Assembly: GCF_022811705.1 (NCBI RefSeq)
Contig: NZ_CP094528.1
Span: forward strand, 1,054,001 to 1,118,000
Source of the DNA: Agromyces larvae
GTDB taxonomy: Bacteria > Actinomycetota > Actinomycetes > Actinomycetales > Microbacteriaceae
Length of the DNA: 64,000 nt
Reading direction: 5' to 3'
In this document: positions 47,529 through 58,440 of the stretch, in pieces
Numbering within the stretch: the first letter of the stretch is position 1
Layout of the letters: each line of letters starts with the position of its first letter
The notes under the pieces: generated by a model
Databases searched by the model: none
Told to the model about the DNA's origin: nothing
What the model saw: only the letters and a program-made list of their open reading frames with translations
Translations under genes and position numbers: made by a program

Positions 47529-50108
47529 ATGACCGACGCGCGCATCCCCGACAAGCCGGCCCTCGAAGGCCTCGAAGCGAAGTGGGGCGGTCTCTGGGAG
47601 ACGCAGGGCACCTACCGGTTCGACCGCGACTCGGCGACGCGCGAGTGCATCTACTCGATCGACACGCCGCCGCCGACCGCGTCGGGTTCGCTGCACATCG
47701 GGCACGTGTTCTCGTACACGCACACCGACGTGATGGCCCGCTTCCAGCGCATGCGCGGCAAGCACGTGTTCTACCCGATGGGCTGGGACGACAACGGTCT
47801 GCCGACCGAGCGCCGGGTGCAGAACTACTACGGCGTCCGCTGCGACCCGACGCGGCCGTACGAGCCCGGGTTCACCCCGCCGTTCGAGGGCGGCGAGGGC
47901 AAGAGCATCAAAGCCGCCGACCAGGTGCCGATCTCGCGCCGCAACTTCATCGAGCTGTGCGAGCGGCTCACCGTCGAAGACGAGCAGCAGTTCGAGGCGC
48001 TGTGGCGCTCGCTCGGCCTCTCGGTCGACTGGAGCCAGACATACCGCACCATCGGCGACGAGGCCCTGTTCACCTCGCAGCTCGCGTTCATCCGCAACGT
48101 CGAGCGCGGCGAGGCCTATCAGGCCCTCGCCCCGACCCTCTGGGATGTCACGTTCCGCACCGCGGTGGCGCAGGCCGAGCTCGAAGACCGCGAGCAGCCG
48201 GGCCACTACCACCGGGTGTCGTTCCACCGCCCCGACGGCGGCGTGATCGAGATCGAGACCAGCCGCCCCGAGCTCATCGCCGCGTGCGTGGCGCTCGTCG
48301 CGCACCCCGATGACGAGCGGTACCAGCCGCTGTTCGGCTCGACCGTCACGACGCCCGTGTTCGGCGTCGAGGTTCCCGTGGTGGCGCACCACCTCGCCCA
48401 GAAGGACAAGGGCACCGGCATCGCGATGATCTGCACCTTCGGCGACGTGACCGATGTCGTGTGGTGGCGCGAGCTGCAGCTGCCGAACCGCGCGATCATC
48501 GGCTTCGACGGCCGCATCATCGCCGACGCGCCCGACGCGATCACCTCCGAGGCCGGGCTCGCCGCCTATGCGCAGCTCGCCGGCAAGACCGCGTTCAGCG
48601 CCAAGCAGGCGATGGTCGAGCTGCTGCGCGAGTCGGGCGACCTGCTCGCCGACCCGAAGCCGATCACCCACCCCGTGAAGTTCTTCGAGAAGGGCGACCG
48701 CCCGCTCGAGATCGTCTCGACGCGACAGTGGTACATCACGAACGGCGCGCGCGACGAGCAGCTGAAGCAGCGTCTGCTCGAGGTCGGCCGCGAGATCGAC
48801 TGGCACCCCGACTTCATGCGGGTGCGCTACGAGAACTGGGTCGGCGGTCTCTCGGGCGACTGGCTGGTCTCGCGCCAGCGGTTCTTCGGCGTGCCGATCC
48901 CCGTCTGGTATCCGCTCGACGCCGACGGCAACCCCGTCTACGACGCGCCGATCATCGCGACCCGCGAGCTGCTGCCGGTCGACCCGTCATCGGCGCCCGC
49001 CCCGGGCTACGACGAGTCGCAGCGCGGCGAGCCCGGCGGCTTCGTCGGCGAGCACGACGTCATGGACACGTGGGCGACCTCGTCGCTCACCCCGCAGCTC
49101 GCCGCCGGCTGGGAGCGCGACCCCGAGCTGTTCGACCTGGTGTTCCCGTTCTCGCTGCGCCCGCAGGGCCAGGACATCATCCGCACCTGGTTGTTCTCGA
49201 CCGCGCTGCGCGCCCAGCTCGAGCACGGCGTCTCACCGTGGTCGAACGCGGCGATCTCGGGCTTCATCGTCGACCCCGACCGCAAGAAGATGTCGAAGTC
49301 CAAGGGCAACGTGGTGACCCCGGCCGGCCTGCTCGAGCAGCACGGCTCCGACGCGGTGCGCTACTGGGCGGCCTCCAGCCGCCTCGGCACCGACGCGGCG
49401 TTCGACCCGCAGAACCCGACCCAGGTGAAGATCGGACGGCGCCTCGCGATCAAGGTGCTGAATGCGGCCAAGTTCATCCTCGGCTTCGAAGGCACCGCGG
49501 ATGCCCCGGTGAGCGAGCCGATCGATCGCAGCATGCTCGCCGCGCTCGCGCGGGTCGTCGAGCAGGCCACCCGCGCGCTCGAGTCGTACGACCACGCCCG
49601 CGCGCTCGAGGTCGCCGAGACGTTCTTCTGGACCTTCTGCGACGACTATCTCGAGCTCGTGAAGGAGCGCGCCTACGGCGAGGCCTCCCCCGCGCAGGCG
49701 TCGGCGGTCGCCGCGCTGAAGACCGCGCTCAGCGTGCTGCTGCGCCTCTTCGCGCCCGTCATCCCGTTCGCGGCCGAAGAGGCGTGGAGCTGGTCGAACG
49801 AGGCGAGCGTGCACACGGCCTCGTGGCCGACGGTCGACGAGCTCGCCGCACGCGGCGACGCCGGCGACGAACTGCTCGAGCTCGCGGGCCTCGCACTCAC
49901 CGGCATCCGCGGCGCGAAGACGAACGCCAAGGCGTCGCAGAAGACCCCGGTCGCCCGCGCGGCGATCGCCGGCCCCGCCGACGCGATCCGCCTGCTCGAG
50001 ACCGCTGCCGCCGACCTGAGCGCCGTCGGGCGGATCGCCGACCTCTCGTTCGTCGAGGGCGACACGCTCGAGGTGCGCGACATCGAGCTCGAGGCCTCGC
50101 AGCAGTAG
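47529..50108 (+). CDS. valS: Valyl-tRNA synthetase
   Basis: 859-aa class Ia synthetase. The HIGH motif is in SGSLHIGHVFSYTHTDVMAR near 50; the KMSKS motif is DRKKMSKSKGNVV near 585; ALWRSLGLSVDWSQTYRTI and GQDIIRTWLFST are ValS-type. It lacks the long C-terminal coiled-coil arm of E. coli ValS (951 aa) and belongs to the shorter actinobacterial form. GGAG upstream of the ATG at 47529. No T-box was seen in its short leader. Confidence 0.96.
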   Translation: MTDARIPDKPALEGLEAKWGGLWETQGTYRFDRDSATRECIYSIDTPPPTASGSLHIGHVFSYTHTDVMARFQRMRGKHVFYPMGWDDNGLPTERRVQNYYGVRCDPTRPYEPGFTPPFEGGEGKSIKAADQVPISRRNFIELCERLTVEDEQQFEALWRSLGLSVDWSQTYRTIGDEALFTSQLAFIRNVERGEAYQALAPTLWDVTFRTAVAQAELEDREQPGHYHRVSFHRPDGGVIEIETSRPELIAACVALVAHPDDERYQPLFGSTVTTPVFGVEVPVVAHHLAQKDKGTGIAMICTFGDVTDVVWWRELQLPNRAIIGFDGRIIADAPDAITSEAGLAAYAQLAGKTAFSAKQAMVELLRESGDLLADPKPITHPVKFFEKGDRPLEIVSTRQWYITNGARDEQLKQRLLEVGREIDWHPDFMRVRYENWVGGLSGDWLVSRQRFFGVPIPVWYPLDADGNPVYDAPIIATRELLPVDPSSAPAPGYDESQRGEPGGFVGEHDVMDTWATSSLTPQLAAGWERDPELFDLVFPFSLRPQGQDIIRTWLFSTALRAQLEHGVSPWSNAAISGFIVDPDRKKMSKSKGNVVTPAGLLEQHGSDAVRYWAASSRLGTDAAFDPQNPTQVKIGRRLAIKVLNAAKFILGFEGTADAPVSEPIDRSMLAALARVVEQATRALESYDHARALEVAETFFWTFCDDYLELVKERAYGEASPAQASAVAALKTALSVLLRLFAPVIPFAAEEAWSWSNEASVHTASWPTVDELAARGDAGDELLELAGLALTGIRGAKTNAKASQKTPVARAAIAGPADAIRLLETAAADLSAVGRIADLSFVEGDTLEVRDIELEASQQ

Positions 50109-50139
50109 GTGCGACGCATGACCACAGTGAGGGGGAACC

Positions 50140-50583
50140 GTGACCACTGACATCCGGCCCGTCGGCGACGACGATTTCTTCGGATGGCTGCCGCTGTTCG
50201 AGGGGTACTGCCGCTTCTACGGGCACGACCTCGACGACGCCAAGGCGCTGATCGTCTGGAACTGGATCCGCGACGAGCAGCACCCGCTCGACGCGCTCGT
50301 CGCCGTCGATGACGAGGGCACCCCGGTCGGGCTCGCGCACTTCCGTCCCGAACCCGACACCCTCACGGCGACCACCGGGCTGCACCTCGACGACCTCTGG
50401 GTCGCACCCGACCACCGGGCGACCGGGGTCGGTCGCGCGCTGATCGAATCGGTGCACGCTCGCGCCGGGCAGCTCGGCGGCGGGGTCAGCTGGATCACCG
50501 CCGAAGACAACGAGCAGGCGCAGCGGCTCTACGACGCGCTCGCGCGGCGCACCTCGTGGGTGACCTACGAGATGGACGCCTGA
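50140..50583 (+). CDS. GNAT family N-acetyltransferase
   Basis: 147-aa acetyl-CoA-dependent transferase. It begins MTTDIRPVGDDDFFGWLPLF, and the acetyl-CoA-binding motif A is LDDLWVAPDHRATGVGRALI (R/Q-x-x-G-x-G/A form). SWITAEDNEQAQRLYDALAR is motif B. GTG start with GAGGGGGAAC upstream. Substrate unknown. Its stop overlaps the start of the next gene. Confidence 0.9.
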   Translation: MTTDIRPVGDDDFFGWLPLFEGYCRFYGHDLDDAKALIVWNWIRDEQHPLDALVAVDDEGTPVGLAHFRPEPDTLTATTGLHLDDLWVAPDHRATGVGRALIESVHARAGQLGGGVSWITAEDNEQAQRLYDALARRTSWVTYEMDA

Positions 50584-50804
50584 TGCAGCTCGGCACCCGC
50601 TGGTCGTTCGGCGCCGAGCCGCCCGCCTCCGTGCCGGCGGCGATCCGCCCGGCGATCAGCGCCGCCGAGGCACGTCGCACCGACGGTGCCGGCCGAACCT
50701 GGACCCTCACCTGGCTCGAGGGGCGCCCGATCGCCGAACTCGACGACGGCACCGTCGTTCGCGACACGGTCGTCGACCTCGACGAGACCGACGACGACTG
50801 GTGA
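50583..50804 (+). CDS. Small conserved-looking protein of unknown function
   Basis: 73-aa cytosolic protein MQLGTRWSFGAEPPASVPAA, ending in an acidic VVDLDETDDDW. One-base overlap with the GNAT gene stop (TGATG) suggests co-translation. No domain recognised, but composition and coupling look real, and similar short genes occur in related genomes as far as I recall. Confidence 0.65.
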   Translation: MQLGTRWSFGAEPPASVPAAIRPAISAAEARRTDGAGRTWTLTWLEGRPIAELDDGTVVRDTVVDLDETDDDW

Positions 50805-50851
50805 CTCCCGAGTAGCTCGGAGCGACATCGGGGGCGGCACCCGGTCGGGTT

Positions 50852-51691
50852 TCAGCCGCGCGCGATGATCTCGCCGTGCGGCATCAGCAGCCACCCGTCG
50901 CGGTCGGCCGCCCAGTCCCGCCAGGCCTGCGCGATCCGCTGCAGCTCGTCGGGGTGGGAGTGGCCGGCCTCGACCGCGTGCGCGGCGAACTGCGACTCGG
51001 TGGCCCGCACCGCCCACGACCCGCCCCACCACTCGCGTTCGAGCGCGGTGGCGAACACCCAGACCGACCCGGTCGCGGCGATGTCGTCGAACCCCGCCGC
51101 ACGCACCCACGAGGTGAGGTGCCGGCCGGCGTCGGGTTCGCCGCCGTTCCAGCGGTGCACGTCGTGGTAGAGCTCGAGCCAGCGGGTGAGCCCGGCCGAG
51201 ACGGGATTCCAGATCACACCGCCGTAGTCGACGTCGCGCACGGCGAGCACGCCGCCCGGGCGCAGCACGCGCCGCCATTCGCGCAGCGCGTCGACGGGCC
51301 GCGAGAGATGCTGCAGCACCTGGTGCGCGTGCACGATGTCGACGCTGTCGTCGGGCAGGTCGAGCGCGTACGCGTCGCCGGTGCGGAACTCGGCGTTCGT
51401 CACGCCCGAGCTCTCGGCGAGCCCCGCGGCCTGCGCGACGACGTCGGCCGATGCGTCGACGCCGAGCACGCGCCCGGCCGGCACGCGACGGGCGAGGTCC
51501 ACGGTGATGGTGCCGGGCCCGCACCCCACGTCGAGGACGCTCGCGCCGTCGAACAGGTGCGGCACGAGGTAGGCCGCCGAGTTCTCCACGGTGCGCCACG
51601 TGTGGCTGCGCAGCACACTCTCGTGATGGCCGTGCGTGTACGTGTCGCGCGGCGCGGACTCCACCGGTCGATCCGCCGGGTCGGCGGTCAT
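50852..51691 (-). CDS. SAM-dependent class I methyltransferase
   Basis: 279-aa methyltransferase of the UbiE/COQ5-like group. Motif I VLDVGCGPGTITVDLARRVP near 55, an acidic residue in GVDASADVV, motif II region NAEFRTGDAYALDLPDDSVD and post-motif VLRPGGVLAVRDVDYGG. Small-molecule substrate unknown. Its ATG shares one base with the stop of the upstream SufT-like gene, so it is the last gene of the suf transcript. Confidence 0.9.
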   Translation of the reverse strand: MTADPADRPVESAPRDTYTHGHHESVLRSHTWRTVENSAAYLVPHLFDGASVLDVGCGPGTITVDLARRVPAGRVLGVDASADVVAQAAGLAESSGVTNAEFRTGDAYALDLPDDSVDIVHAHQVLQHLSRPVDALREWRRVLRPGGVLAVRDVDYGGVIWNPVSAGLTRWLELYHDVHRWNGGEPDAGRHLTSWVRAAGFDDIAATGSVWVFATALEREWWGGSWAVRATESQFAAHAVEAGHSHPDELQRIAQAWRDWAADRDGWLLMPHGEIIARG

Positions 51692-52020
51692 CAGATCGCG
51701 AAGCCGAGCGCGCGCATCATGTCGCGCCCGTCGTCGGTGATGCGCTCGGGCCCCCACGGCGGCATCCACACCCAGTTGATGCGGAACTGTTCGACGATGC
51801 CGTCCAGCGCCTCGGCGGTCTGCTCTTCGAGCACGTCGGTGAGGGGGCATCCGGCGCTCGTGAGCGTCATGTGGATGACCAGCGCGTCGTGCTCGTCGTC
51901 CCAGCCGAGGTCGTAGATGAGCCCGAGGTCGACGACGTTGACACCGAGCTCGGGGTCGACGACGTCCTTCAACGCCTCGGTGACCTCGTCGAACTTCTCG
52001 GGCGCGAGTGAGCTGACCAT
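51691..52020 (-). CDS. SufT-like metal-sulfur cluster biosynthesis protein (DUF59/MIP18)
   Basis: 109-aa protein of the MIP18/DUF59 family that helps Fe-S cluster delivery. Signature ALKDVVDPELGVNVVDLGLI near 16-35 and the conserved Cys in MTLTSAGCPLTDVLE, then VWMPPWGPERIT. GVNVVDLGLIYD and the SAGCP motif are typical. Located after sufC, as usual in actinobacteria. No separate SufS or SufU is seen in this window. Confidence 0.92.
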   Translation of the reverse strand: MVSSLAPEKFDEVTEALKDVVDPELGVNVVDLGLIYDLGWDDEHDALVIHMTLTSAGCPLTDVLEEQTAEALDGIVEQFRINWVWMPPWGPERITDDGRDMMRALGFAI

Positions 52021-52040
52021 GATCCGAGTCTACGCCCGGG

Positions 52041-52838
<798 letters not shown>

Positions 52839-52885
52839 GTGGGGATTCTTTCCTTCGGTCGTGCGGCCTGCGGCCGCAGCAGGTT

Positions 52886-53212
52886 TCAGACGGTCAGCGT
52901 GACCGCGGGGTCGATGAGGACGTCGCCGCCCTCGATGTCGACCCGGTAGACGGGGACCGGCTCGTACGCCGGGAGGGTGAGGGGCTTGCCGGTCTTCAGC
53001 GAGAACTTCGAGCCGTGGGCCCAGCACTCGAGCGTGTCGTCCTCGACGAACCCCTCGGACAGCGAGATGTCGCCGTGCGTGCAGGTGTCGCCGATCGCGA
53101 AGACCTCGCCGGCCGCGTCCTTCACGACCGCGATCGGCACGCCGTCGACGACGAACCGCGACGCCTGGTTCTCGACCAGTTCGTCCAGACCGCACACGCG
53201 AACGGATGCCAC
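52886..53212 (-). CDS. Rieske-type ferredoxin of the suf operon
   Basis: 108-aa non-heme-oxygenase-type ferredoxin with a [2Fe-2S] Rieske cluster: first ligand pair CTHGD (C-x-H) and second ECWAHGSKF (C-x2-H). Such a gene sits between sufD and sufC in most actinobacteria and probably supplies electrons or tests cluster assembly. ATG at 53212, one base from the sufD stop. Confidence 0.92.
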   Translation of the reverse strand: MASVRVCGLDELVENQASRFVVDGVPIAVVKDAAGEVFAIGDTCTHGDISLSEGFVEDDTLECWAHGSKFSLKTGKPLTLPAYEPVPVYRVDIEGGDVLIDPAVTLTV

Positions 53213-53213
53213 G

Positions 53214-54419
53214 TCAGGCCCCCTGCAGCTCGGCTTCGAGGGCCTCGATGAGCCGTGCTTCGAGTTCGGCCTGGCCGATCTGCTGCACGATCTCGGTGAG
53301 GAACCCGCGCACGACGAGGCGGCGCGCCTCGTCCTCGGGGATGCCGCGGGCCATCAGGTAGAAGAGCTGCTCGTCGTCGAACCGGCCGGTCGCCGACGCG
53401 TGCCCGGCTCCCTCGATGTCGCCGGTCTCGATCTCGAGGTTCGGCACCGAGTCGGCGCGGGTGCCGTCGGTGAGCACGAGGTTGCGGTTCTGCTCGTACG
53501 AGTCGGTGCCGGTCGCCGCGTTGCCGATCAGCACGTCGCCGATCCAGACGCTGCGCGCGCCCTCACCCTGCAGCGCGCCCTTGTAGGTCACGCGCGAACG
53601 GGTGTGCGGGGCGTCGTGGTGCACGAACACCTGCTGCTCGAGGTGCTGGCCGGCGTCGGAGAAGTACAGCCCGAGCGCCTCGACGTCGCCGCCCTGTTCC
53701 GCCAGGTGCGTCGACGGGTTGACTCGCACGACCTTGCCGCCGAGGGAGACGACGATGTGCTTGAGCTTCGCGTCGCGCGCGATGCGCGCGAAGTGGCTCG
53801 CGAGGTGCACCGAGTCATCCGTCCATTCCTGCAGCGAGACGACCGTGAGGTTCGCCCCCTCGCCCACGAGGATCTCGACGTTCTCGGTGAGACGCGCGTC
53901 GCCCGTGCCGCGCAGCACGACGAGCCCGCGGCTGTTCGGCGCCGCCTCGATGACCGTGTGGGCGCCGCGCGGCGTCGTGCCGAGCCCGGTGCGGGTGACG
54001 GTGGCGACCTTGTCGTCCTCGCCGGCGACCGAGACCAGCAGCGCCTCGCCGAAGTTCGACCAGGCGTTCGCGCTGGCGCGCTCCTCGGGGATGCCGGCCG
54101 AACCGATGCGGGCGTCGTCGCGGCCGATCCACGAGGTCGTGATGCCCGGGGCATCCGTCGTCTCGATCGTCGGGCGCGAGCCGTCGAGCCCGCCCGAGGT
54201 CAGGTCGGCGAACGCGGCGACGGGCGAGAGCTTCCACTCGTGCTCGCGGCCGGTGACCGGCTCGAAGTCGTCGACGTTCACCGAGCGGAATCGCTCGGAA
54301 CGGGTCTGCACCGGCACCGTCGCGCCGGCGCCCTCGGAGTGCGGGCGGATGCCGTGCTGGCCCTCGGTGACGAGGCCGGTCGAGGGCACAGCGGTGCTCT
54401 GCGTAGCGGGGGTGGTCAC
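53214..54419 (-). CDS. sufD: Fe-S cluster assembly protein SufD
   Basis: 401-aa beta-helix scaffold protein, partner of SufB and SufC. After a variable N terminus it shows RSERFRSVNVDDFEPVTGRE, NVEILVGEGANLTVVSLQEW and ALGLYFSDAGQHLEQQVFVH. The shared SufBD ending [20 protein letters not shown] is followed by RLVVRGFLTEI. Two bases separate it from sufB. The ending is shared with SufB, but the order and the weaker core identify it as SufD. Confidence 0.95.
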   Translation of the reverse strand: MTTPATQSTAVPSTGLVTEGQHGIRPHSEGAGATVPVQTRSERFRSVNVDDFEPVTGREHEWKLSPVAAFADLTSGGLDGSRPTIETTDAPGITTSWIGRDDARIGSAGIPEERASANAWSNFGEALLVSVAGEDDKVATVTRTGLGTTPRGAHTVIEAAPNSRGLVVLRGTGDARLTENVEILVGEGANLTVVSLQEWTDDSVHLASHFARIARDAKLKHIVVSLGGKVVRVNPSTHLAEQGGDVEALGLYFSDAGQHLEQQVFVHHDAPHTRSRVTYKGALQGEGARSVWIGDVLIGNAATGTDSYEQNRNLVLTDGTRADSVPNLEIETGDIEGAGHASATGRFDDEQLFYLMARGIPEDEARRLVVRGFLTEIVQQIGQAELEARLIEALEAELQGA

Positions 54420-54421
54420 GC

Positions 54422-55840
54422 TCAGCCCACCGATCCTTCCATGCCCATCTCGATGAGCTTGTTGAGTTCCATCGCGTATTCCATCGGCAGCTCGCGGGCG
54501 ATCGGCTCGATGAAGCCGCGCACGATCATCGCCATGGCCTCGTCTTCGGGGATGCCGCGGGCCATCAGGTAGAAGAGCTGCTCTTCGCTGACCTTCGAGA
54601 CCGTGGCCTCGTGCCCGAGCTGCACGTCGTCGACGCGGATGTCGATCGCCGGGTAGGTGTCGGAGCGCGAGATGGTGTCGACGAGCAGCGCGTCGCAGCG
54701 CACCGTGTTCGCCGAGTGGTGCGCGTTCGCATCCACCCGCACCTCACCGCGGTACCCGGCCCGGCCGCCGCCGCGGGCGATCGACTTCGAGACGATCGAC
54801 GACTGCGTGTACGGCGCCATGTGGATCATCTTCGCGCCCGCGTCCTGGTGCTGGCCGGGGCCCGCGAACGCGACCGACAGGGTCTCGCCCTTGGCGTGCT
54901 CGCCCATCAGGAAGATCGACGGGTACTTCATCGTCACCTTGGAGCCGATGTTGCCGTCGATCCACTCCATGGTGGCGCCCTCGTGGGCGACCGCGCGCTT
55001 GGTGACGAGGTTGTAGACGTTGTTCGACCAGTTCTGGATCGTCGTGTACCGCACGCGGGCGTTCTTCTTCACGATGATCTCGACGACCGCCGAGTGCAGC
55101 GAGTCGCTCTTGTAGATCGGCGCCGTGCAGCCCTCGATGTAGTGCACGTACGAGCCCTCGTCGGCGATGATGAGCGTGCGCTCGAACTGGCCCATGTTCT
55201 CGGTGTTGATGCGGAAGTACGCCTGCAGCGGGATCTCGACCTGCACGCCCTTCGGCACGTACACGAACGAGCCGCCCGACCAGACCGCCGTGTTCAGCGC
55301 GGCGAACTTGTTGTCGCCCGCCGGGATCACGGTGCCGAAGTACTCCTCGAAGAACTCGGGGTGCTCCCGAAGCGCCGTGTCGGTGTCGAGGAAGATGACG
55401 CCCTGCGCCTCGAGGTCCTCGCGGATCTGGTGGTACACGACCTCGGACTCGTACTGGGCGGCGACGCCGGCGACGAGGCGCTGACGCTCGGCCTCGGGGA
55501 TGCCGAGCCGCTCGTAGGTGTTGCGGATGTCTTCGGGCAGGTCTTCCCAGGTCTGGGCCTGCTTCTCGGTGGAGCGGACGAAGTACTTGATGTTCTCGAA
55601 GTCGATCTCGGAGAGGTCGGCCCCCCACGACGGCATCGGTTTGCGGTCGAAGAGCTGCAGCGCCCGCAGGCGGCGCTGGAGCATCCATTCGGGTTCCTGC
55701 TTGAGCCCGGAGATGTTCGAGACCACCTCCTCGGAGAGGCCGCGGCGGGCGGAAGCGCCTGCCGCGTCGGAGTCGGCCCAGCCGAACTCGTAGACGCCGA
55801 GACCTTCCAGTTCGGGGCGGTCGATCAGTACGTCCGTCAT
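54422..55840 (-). CDS. sufB: Fe-S cluster assembly protein SufB
   Basis: 472-aa scaffold on which new Fe-S clusters form. Recognisable segments are [20 protein letters not shown] near the N terminus, [40 protein letters not shown] (conserved Cys) and [20 protein letters not shown]. Full family length. GGAG-rich ribosome site before the ATG at 55840. First gene of the operon; no SufR regulator lies upstream in this window. Confidence 0.97.
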   Translation of the reverse strand: MTDVLIDRPELEGLGVYEFGWADSDAAGASARRGLSEEVVSNISGLKQEPEWMLQRRLRALQLFDRKPMPSWGADLSEIDFENIKYFVRSTEKQAQTWEDLPEDIRNTYERLGIPEAERQRLVAGVAAQYESEVVYHQIREDLEAQGVIFLDTDTALREHPEFFEEYFGTVIPAGDNKFAALNTAVWSGGSFVYVPKGVQVEIPLQAYFRINTENMGQFERTLIIADEGSYVHYIEGCTAPIYKSDSLHSAVVEIIVKKNARVRYTTIQNWSNNVYNLVTKRAVAHEGATMEWIDGNIGSKVTMKYPSIFLMGEHAKGETLSVAFAGPGQHQDAGAKMIHMAPYTQSSIVSKSIARGGGRAGYRGEVRVDANAHHSANTVRCDALLVDTISRSDTYPAIDIRVDDVQLGHEATVSKVSEEQLFYLMARGIPEDEAMAMIVRGFIEPIARELPMEYAMELNKLIEMGMEGSVG

Positions 55841-56091
55841 ATGCTCCTCTTCTCCTCCCGTGCGACCGGCTATCAGTCCGGCTCACCGCTGCTCACACGT
55901 CGAGGTGCGTGCGTTCGGCGGTGATGTGCGGGTGGCTCCATTGCGAACCTAAGATGGCTGGGGATCCGGCGGTGCGCAGCACGCACCGGGCGGATGCCTC
56001 AACCTGACAAGTCTATAGGGTCGCGGATGCCGCGGCGCCGGACTCACGGCGTCGTCACAGGGCCCGCAGCCCGAGTGAGGAACGAACCCGC
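55841..56091. promoter_or_regulatory. Divergent suf/ctaA intergenic region
   Basis: Must contain both promoters. A TAGACT hexamer is present on the minus strand near 56010 and TCTATAGG on the plus strand at the same place. TTAGGTT near 55947 on the minus strand resembles half of an IdeR/DtxR iron box but the other half is absent. No element is certain. Confidence 0.35.
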
Positions 56092-57006
56092 GTGAACCCC
56101 GCGCCCACCCCCATCCGTCGCTCGCTGCGCGTCTTCGCGTGGCTGAGCTTCCTCGCACAGACGATCATCATCGCCACGGGCGGCGCGGTCCGGCTCACCG
56201 GGTCGGGTCTCGGATGCCCCACCTGGCCCACCTGCACACCCGAATCCCTCGTCCCCACGGAGGAGCTGACCTACCACTCGCTCATCGAGTTCGGGAACCG
56301 GATGATGACCGGCGTCGTGGGCATCCTCGCGCTCGTCGTGTTCGTGCTGGTGTGGCGCATCCGTCGTGAGCGACGCGACCTCTTCGTGCTCGCGTTCATC
56401 GTCGGCGCCGGCATCGTCACGCAGGCGATCGTGGGCGGCATCACGGTGTGGACAGGGCTCAACCCCTTCATCGTCGGGTTCCACTACGTGTCGTCGATCG
56501 TGCTGGTGTGCGTGACCGCGGCGTTCCTCGCCCGGCTCGACGCCGTGCCCGGCCCCCGCGAGCGCGCCGTCCCGGGCTGGTACGCGGGGCTCGCGCACGC
56601 GACGACCGCCGTGCTCGCGCTGACGATCGCGTTCGGCATCCTCACCACCGGGGCGGGGCCGCACTCCGGCGACGCCGCGGCCGGCCGCAACGGGTTCGAC
56701 GCGGAGCTCCTCGAGCACATCCACGCCTGGCCCGGCTACGCGCTGTTCGCCCTCACGCTCGTGCTCGTCGTCGCCGCCTGGCGGCTGAAGCTGCCGACGC
56801 TCGGCTGGGCCGCCACCCTGCTGGGCGTCGAGTTCGTGCAGATCGCGGTCGGCCTCATCCAGGCCCGCAACGGCCTCCCGCCGGTGCTCGTCGGCATCCA
56901 CATGGTGCTCGCCGCCCTCGCCGCCGCGACCACGACCCTCGTCATCCTGCGCCTGAAGCGCCCGGTGACCGCCGACGTGCCGGCCGAGGCATCCGTCCCC
57001 GCCTGA
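56092..57006 (+). CDS. ctaA: Heme A synthase (COX15/CtaA)
   Basis: 304-aa integral membrane enzyme oxidising heme O to heme A for cytochrome oxidase. Eight predicted helices. Motifs: GGAVRLTGSGLGCPTWPTCT in the first loop (with its Cys pair), LIEFGNRMMTGVVGI (heme His region H-SLIEFGNR), FIVGFHYVSSIVLV, GPHSGDAAAGR and LEHIHAW. GTG start. Its partner ctaB is convergent downstream. Confidence 0.95.
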   Translation: MNPAPTPIRRSLRVFAWLSFLAQTIIIATGGAVRLTGSGLGCPTWPTCTPESLVPTEELTYHSLIEFGNRMMTGVVGILALVVFVLVWRIRRERRDLFVLAFIVGAGIVTQAIVGGITVWTGLNPFIVGFHYVSSIVLVCVTAAFLARLDAVPGPRERAVPGWYAGLAHATTAVLALTIAFGILTTGAGPHSGDAAAGRNGFDAELLEHIHAWPGYALFALTLVLVVAAWRLKLPTLGWAATLLGVEFVQIAVGLIQARNGLPPVLVGIHMVLAALAAATTTLVILRLKRPVTADVPAEASVPA

Positions 57007-57202
57007 CGCCCGCACCCGCCAGAACTTCGGAGATCTGCACGGCATCGGGCCGATCGGCTGGCACGAGTTCGTGATCGGCTCCGGGCAGTGCCACCCGGTT
57101 GCGGCGGACCCGGACCAGTCGACCGTCGTCGATCGCGCGACGCACAGATATCCGAACTCGCGATGGCGCGGAACGCGGTCGCGCGACCGGAGCGGCCCGG
57201 GC
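57007..57202. other. Non-coding space between convergent ctaA and ctaB
   Basis: No gene. An imperfect long inverted repeat (AACTTCGGAGATCTGCAC near 57023-57040 against a related sequence near 57143-57159) may form a terminator for both genes. Confidence 0.35.
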
Positions 57203-58123
57203 TCAGAACGGCAGCAGCGGGTCGATGCCGACCGCGAGGAACAGCAGCGAGAGGTACACGATCGAGCCGTGGAAGACGCGCATCGGCGAGACCTCGACAT
57301 GCCGGATCGCGAGGCCGTAGAGACGGTGCGTCTCGTAGACGAACCATCCGCCCACCACGATCGCGACGGCCGTGTACACGAGCCCCATGTCGGCGACGGG
57401 GATGAGCAGCAGCGAGCACGCGACCGTCGCCCACGTGTAGAGGATGACCTGCAGGCCCACCTGCGCGCGCCCCCGCACCACGGCGAGCATCGGCACCTGC
57501 GCGGCGGCGTAGTCGTCCTTGTACTTCATCGAGAGCGGCCAGTAGTGCGGCGGCGTCCACAGGAAGATGATGAGGAACAGGATGACGGGCGCCCAGTCGA
57601 GGCTGCCGGTGACGGCCGCCCAGCCGATCAGCACGGGCATGCACCCCGCGACGCCGCCCCACACGATGTTCTGCGCGGTGCGACGCTTCAGGATGAGGCT
57701 GTAGAAGACGACGTAGAGCAGGATCGCCGCAAGCGACAGCGCGGCCGCGACCCAGTTGGTGAAGACCCAGAGCCAGGCGATGGATGCCACGCCGAGCGCG
57801 TAGGCGAACACGAGCGCCTGCCGGTCGGTGAGCTCGCCCGTCACGAGCGGACGGTTCTTCGTGCGCTTCATCAACCGGTCGATGTCGCGGTCGATGTAGC
57901 AGTTGAAGGCGCCCGCCGAGCCTGCGCTCATCGCCCCGCCGATCAGGGTGGCCACGAGCAGCCACAGGTCGGGCAGCCCGTCGGCGGCCAGGATCATGGT
58001 CGGCGCGGTGACGACCAGCAGCAGCTCGATCACCCGCGGCTTCGTGAGGGCGACGTATGCGGCCGCCTTGCGTCGCAGAGAGGTCGCCGGTCTGGCGTCA
58101 CGGGTCTGTACGGCCTGCTGCAT
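57203..58123 (-). CDS. ctaB: Protoheme IX farnesyltransferase
   Basis: 306-aa UbiA-superfamily membrane enzyme that farnesylates heme B to heme O. The two Asp-rich prenyl-diphosphate motifs are visible as [20 protein letters not shown] near 95 and the DDY-containing [31 protein letters not shown] is diagnostic. About eight helices. Divergent from transketolase, as in many actinobacteria. Confidence 0.96.
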   Translation of the reverse strand: MQQAVQTRDARPATSLRRKAAAYVALTKPRVIELLLVVTAPTMILAADGLPDLWLLVATLIGGAMSAGSAGAFNCYIDRDIDRLMKRTKNRPLVTGELTDRQALVFAYALGVASIAWLWVFTNWVAAALSLAAILLYVVFYSLILKRRTAQNIVWGGVAGCMPVLIGWAAVTGSLDWAPVILFLIIFLWTPPHYWPLSMKYKDDYAAAQVPMLAVVRGRAQVGLQVILYTWATVACSLLLIPVADMGLVYTAVAIVVGGWFVYETHRLYGLAIRHVEVSPMRVFHGSIVYLSLLFLAVGIDPLLPF

Positions 58124-58440
58124 CGTTCCTCGTTCCGGCCCGCGCGACAGCCCGATCGGCGTGCGCGATCCTCGATGATTCTAGGACATCCGCCGCCCCG
58201 CCCGAACCTCACATCGTGCCGCGGCGGGGGTGAGTCATCCCCCGTCACAGATCCCCGTGGCGGAATACGCGGCGTCCGTATACTTGACACCAGCGCGCCA
58301 GGCGGCGTGGATTCGAGTGCCGTCTTCTCAACCACCGACGTGAGACCGGAACGGTCGTCGGGTCCACTGCGCCGTGACGATACGGCGGCCCCCTGGAACG
58401 TCCCGCGGGTGTCGCCATGACCGGAAGGAACTGCAACCTC
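58124..58440. promoter_or_regulatory. Divergent ctaB/tkt promoter region (317 bases)
   Basis: For ctaB, minus-strand TTCGGG and TAGAAT (58180-58175) are separated by 17 bases, a good promoter. For tkt, TATACT at 58279-58284 on the plus strand is the best -10, overlapped by TTGACA (58284-58289) that could be the -35 of a second start. The remaining 150 bases before the tkt GTG form a leader with no gene. Confidence 0.5.

Noticed and set aside
55940-55960. IdeR/DtxR iron box before sufB
   Set aside because: Only the half-site TTAGGTT is present; the matching half does not follow at the right place.
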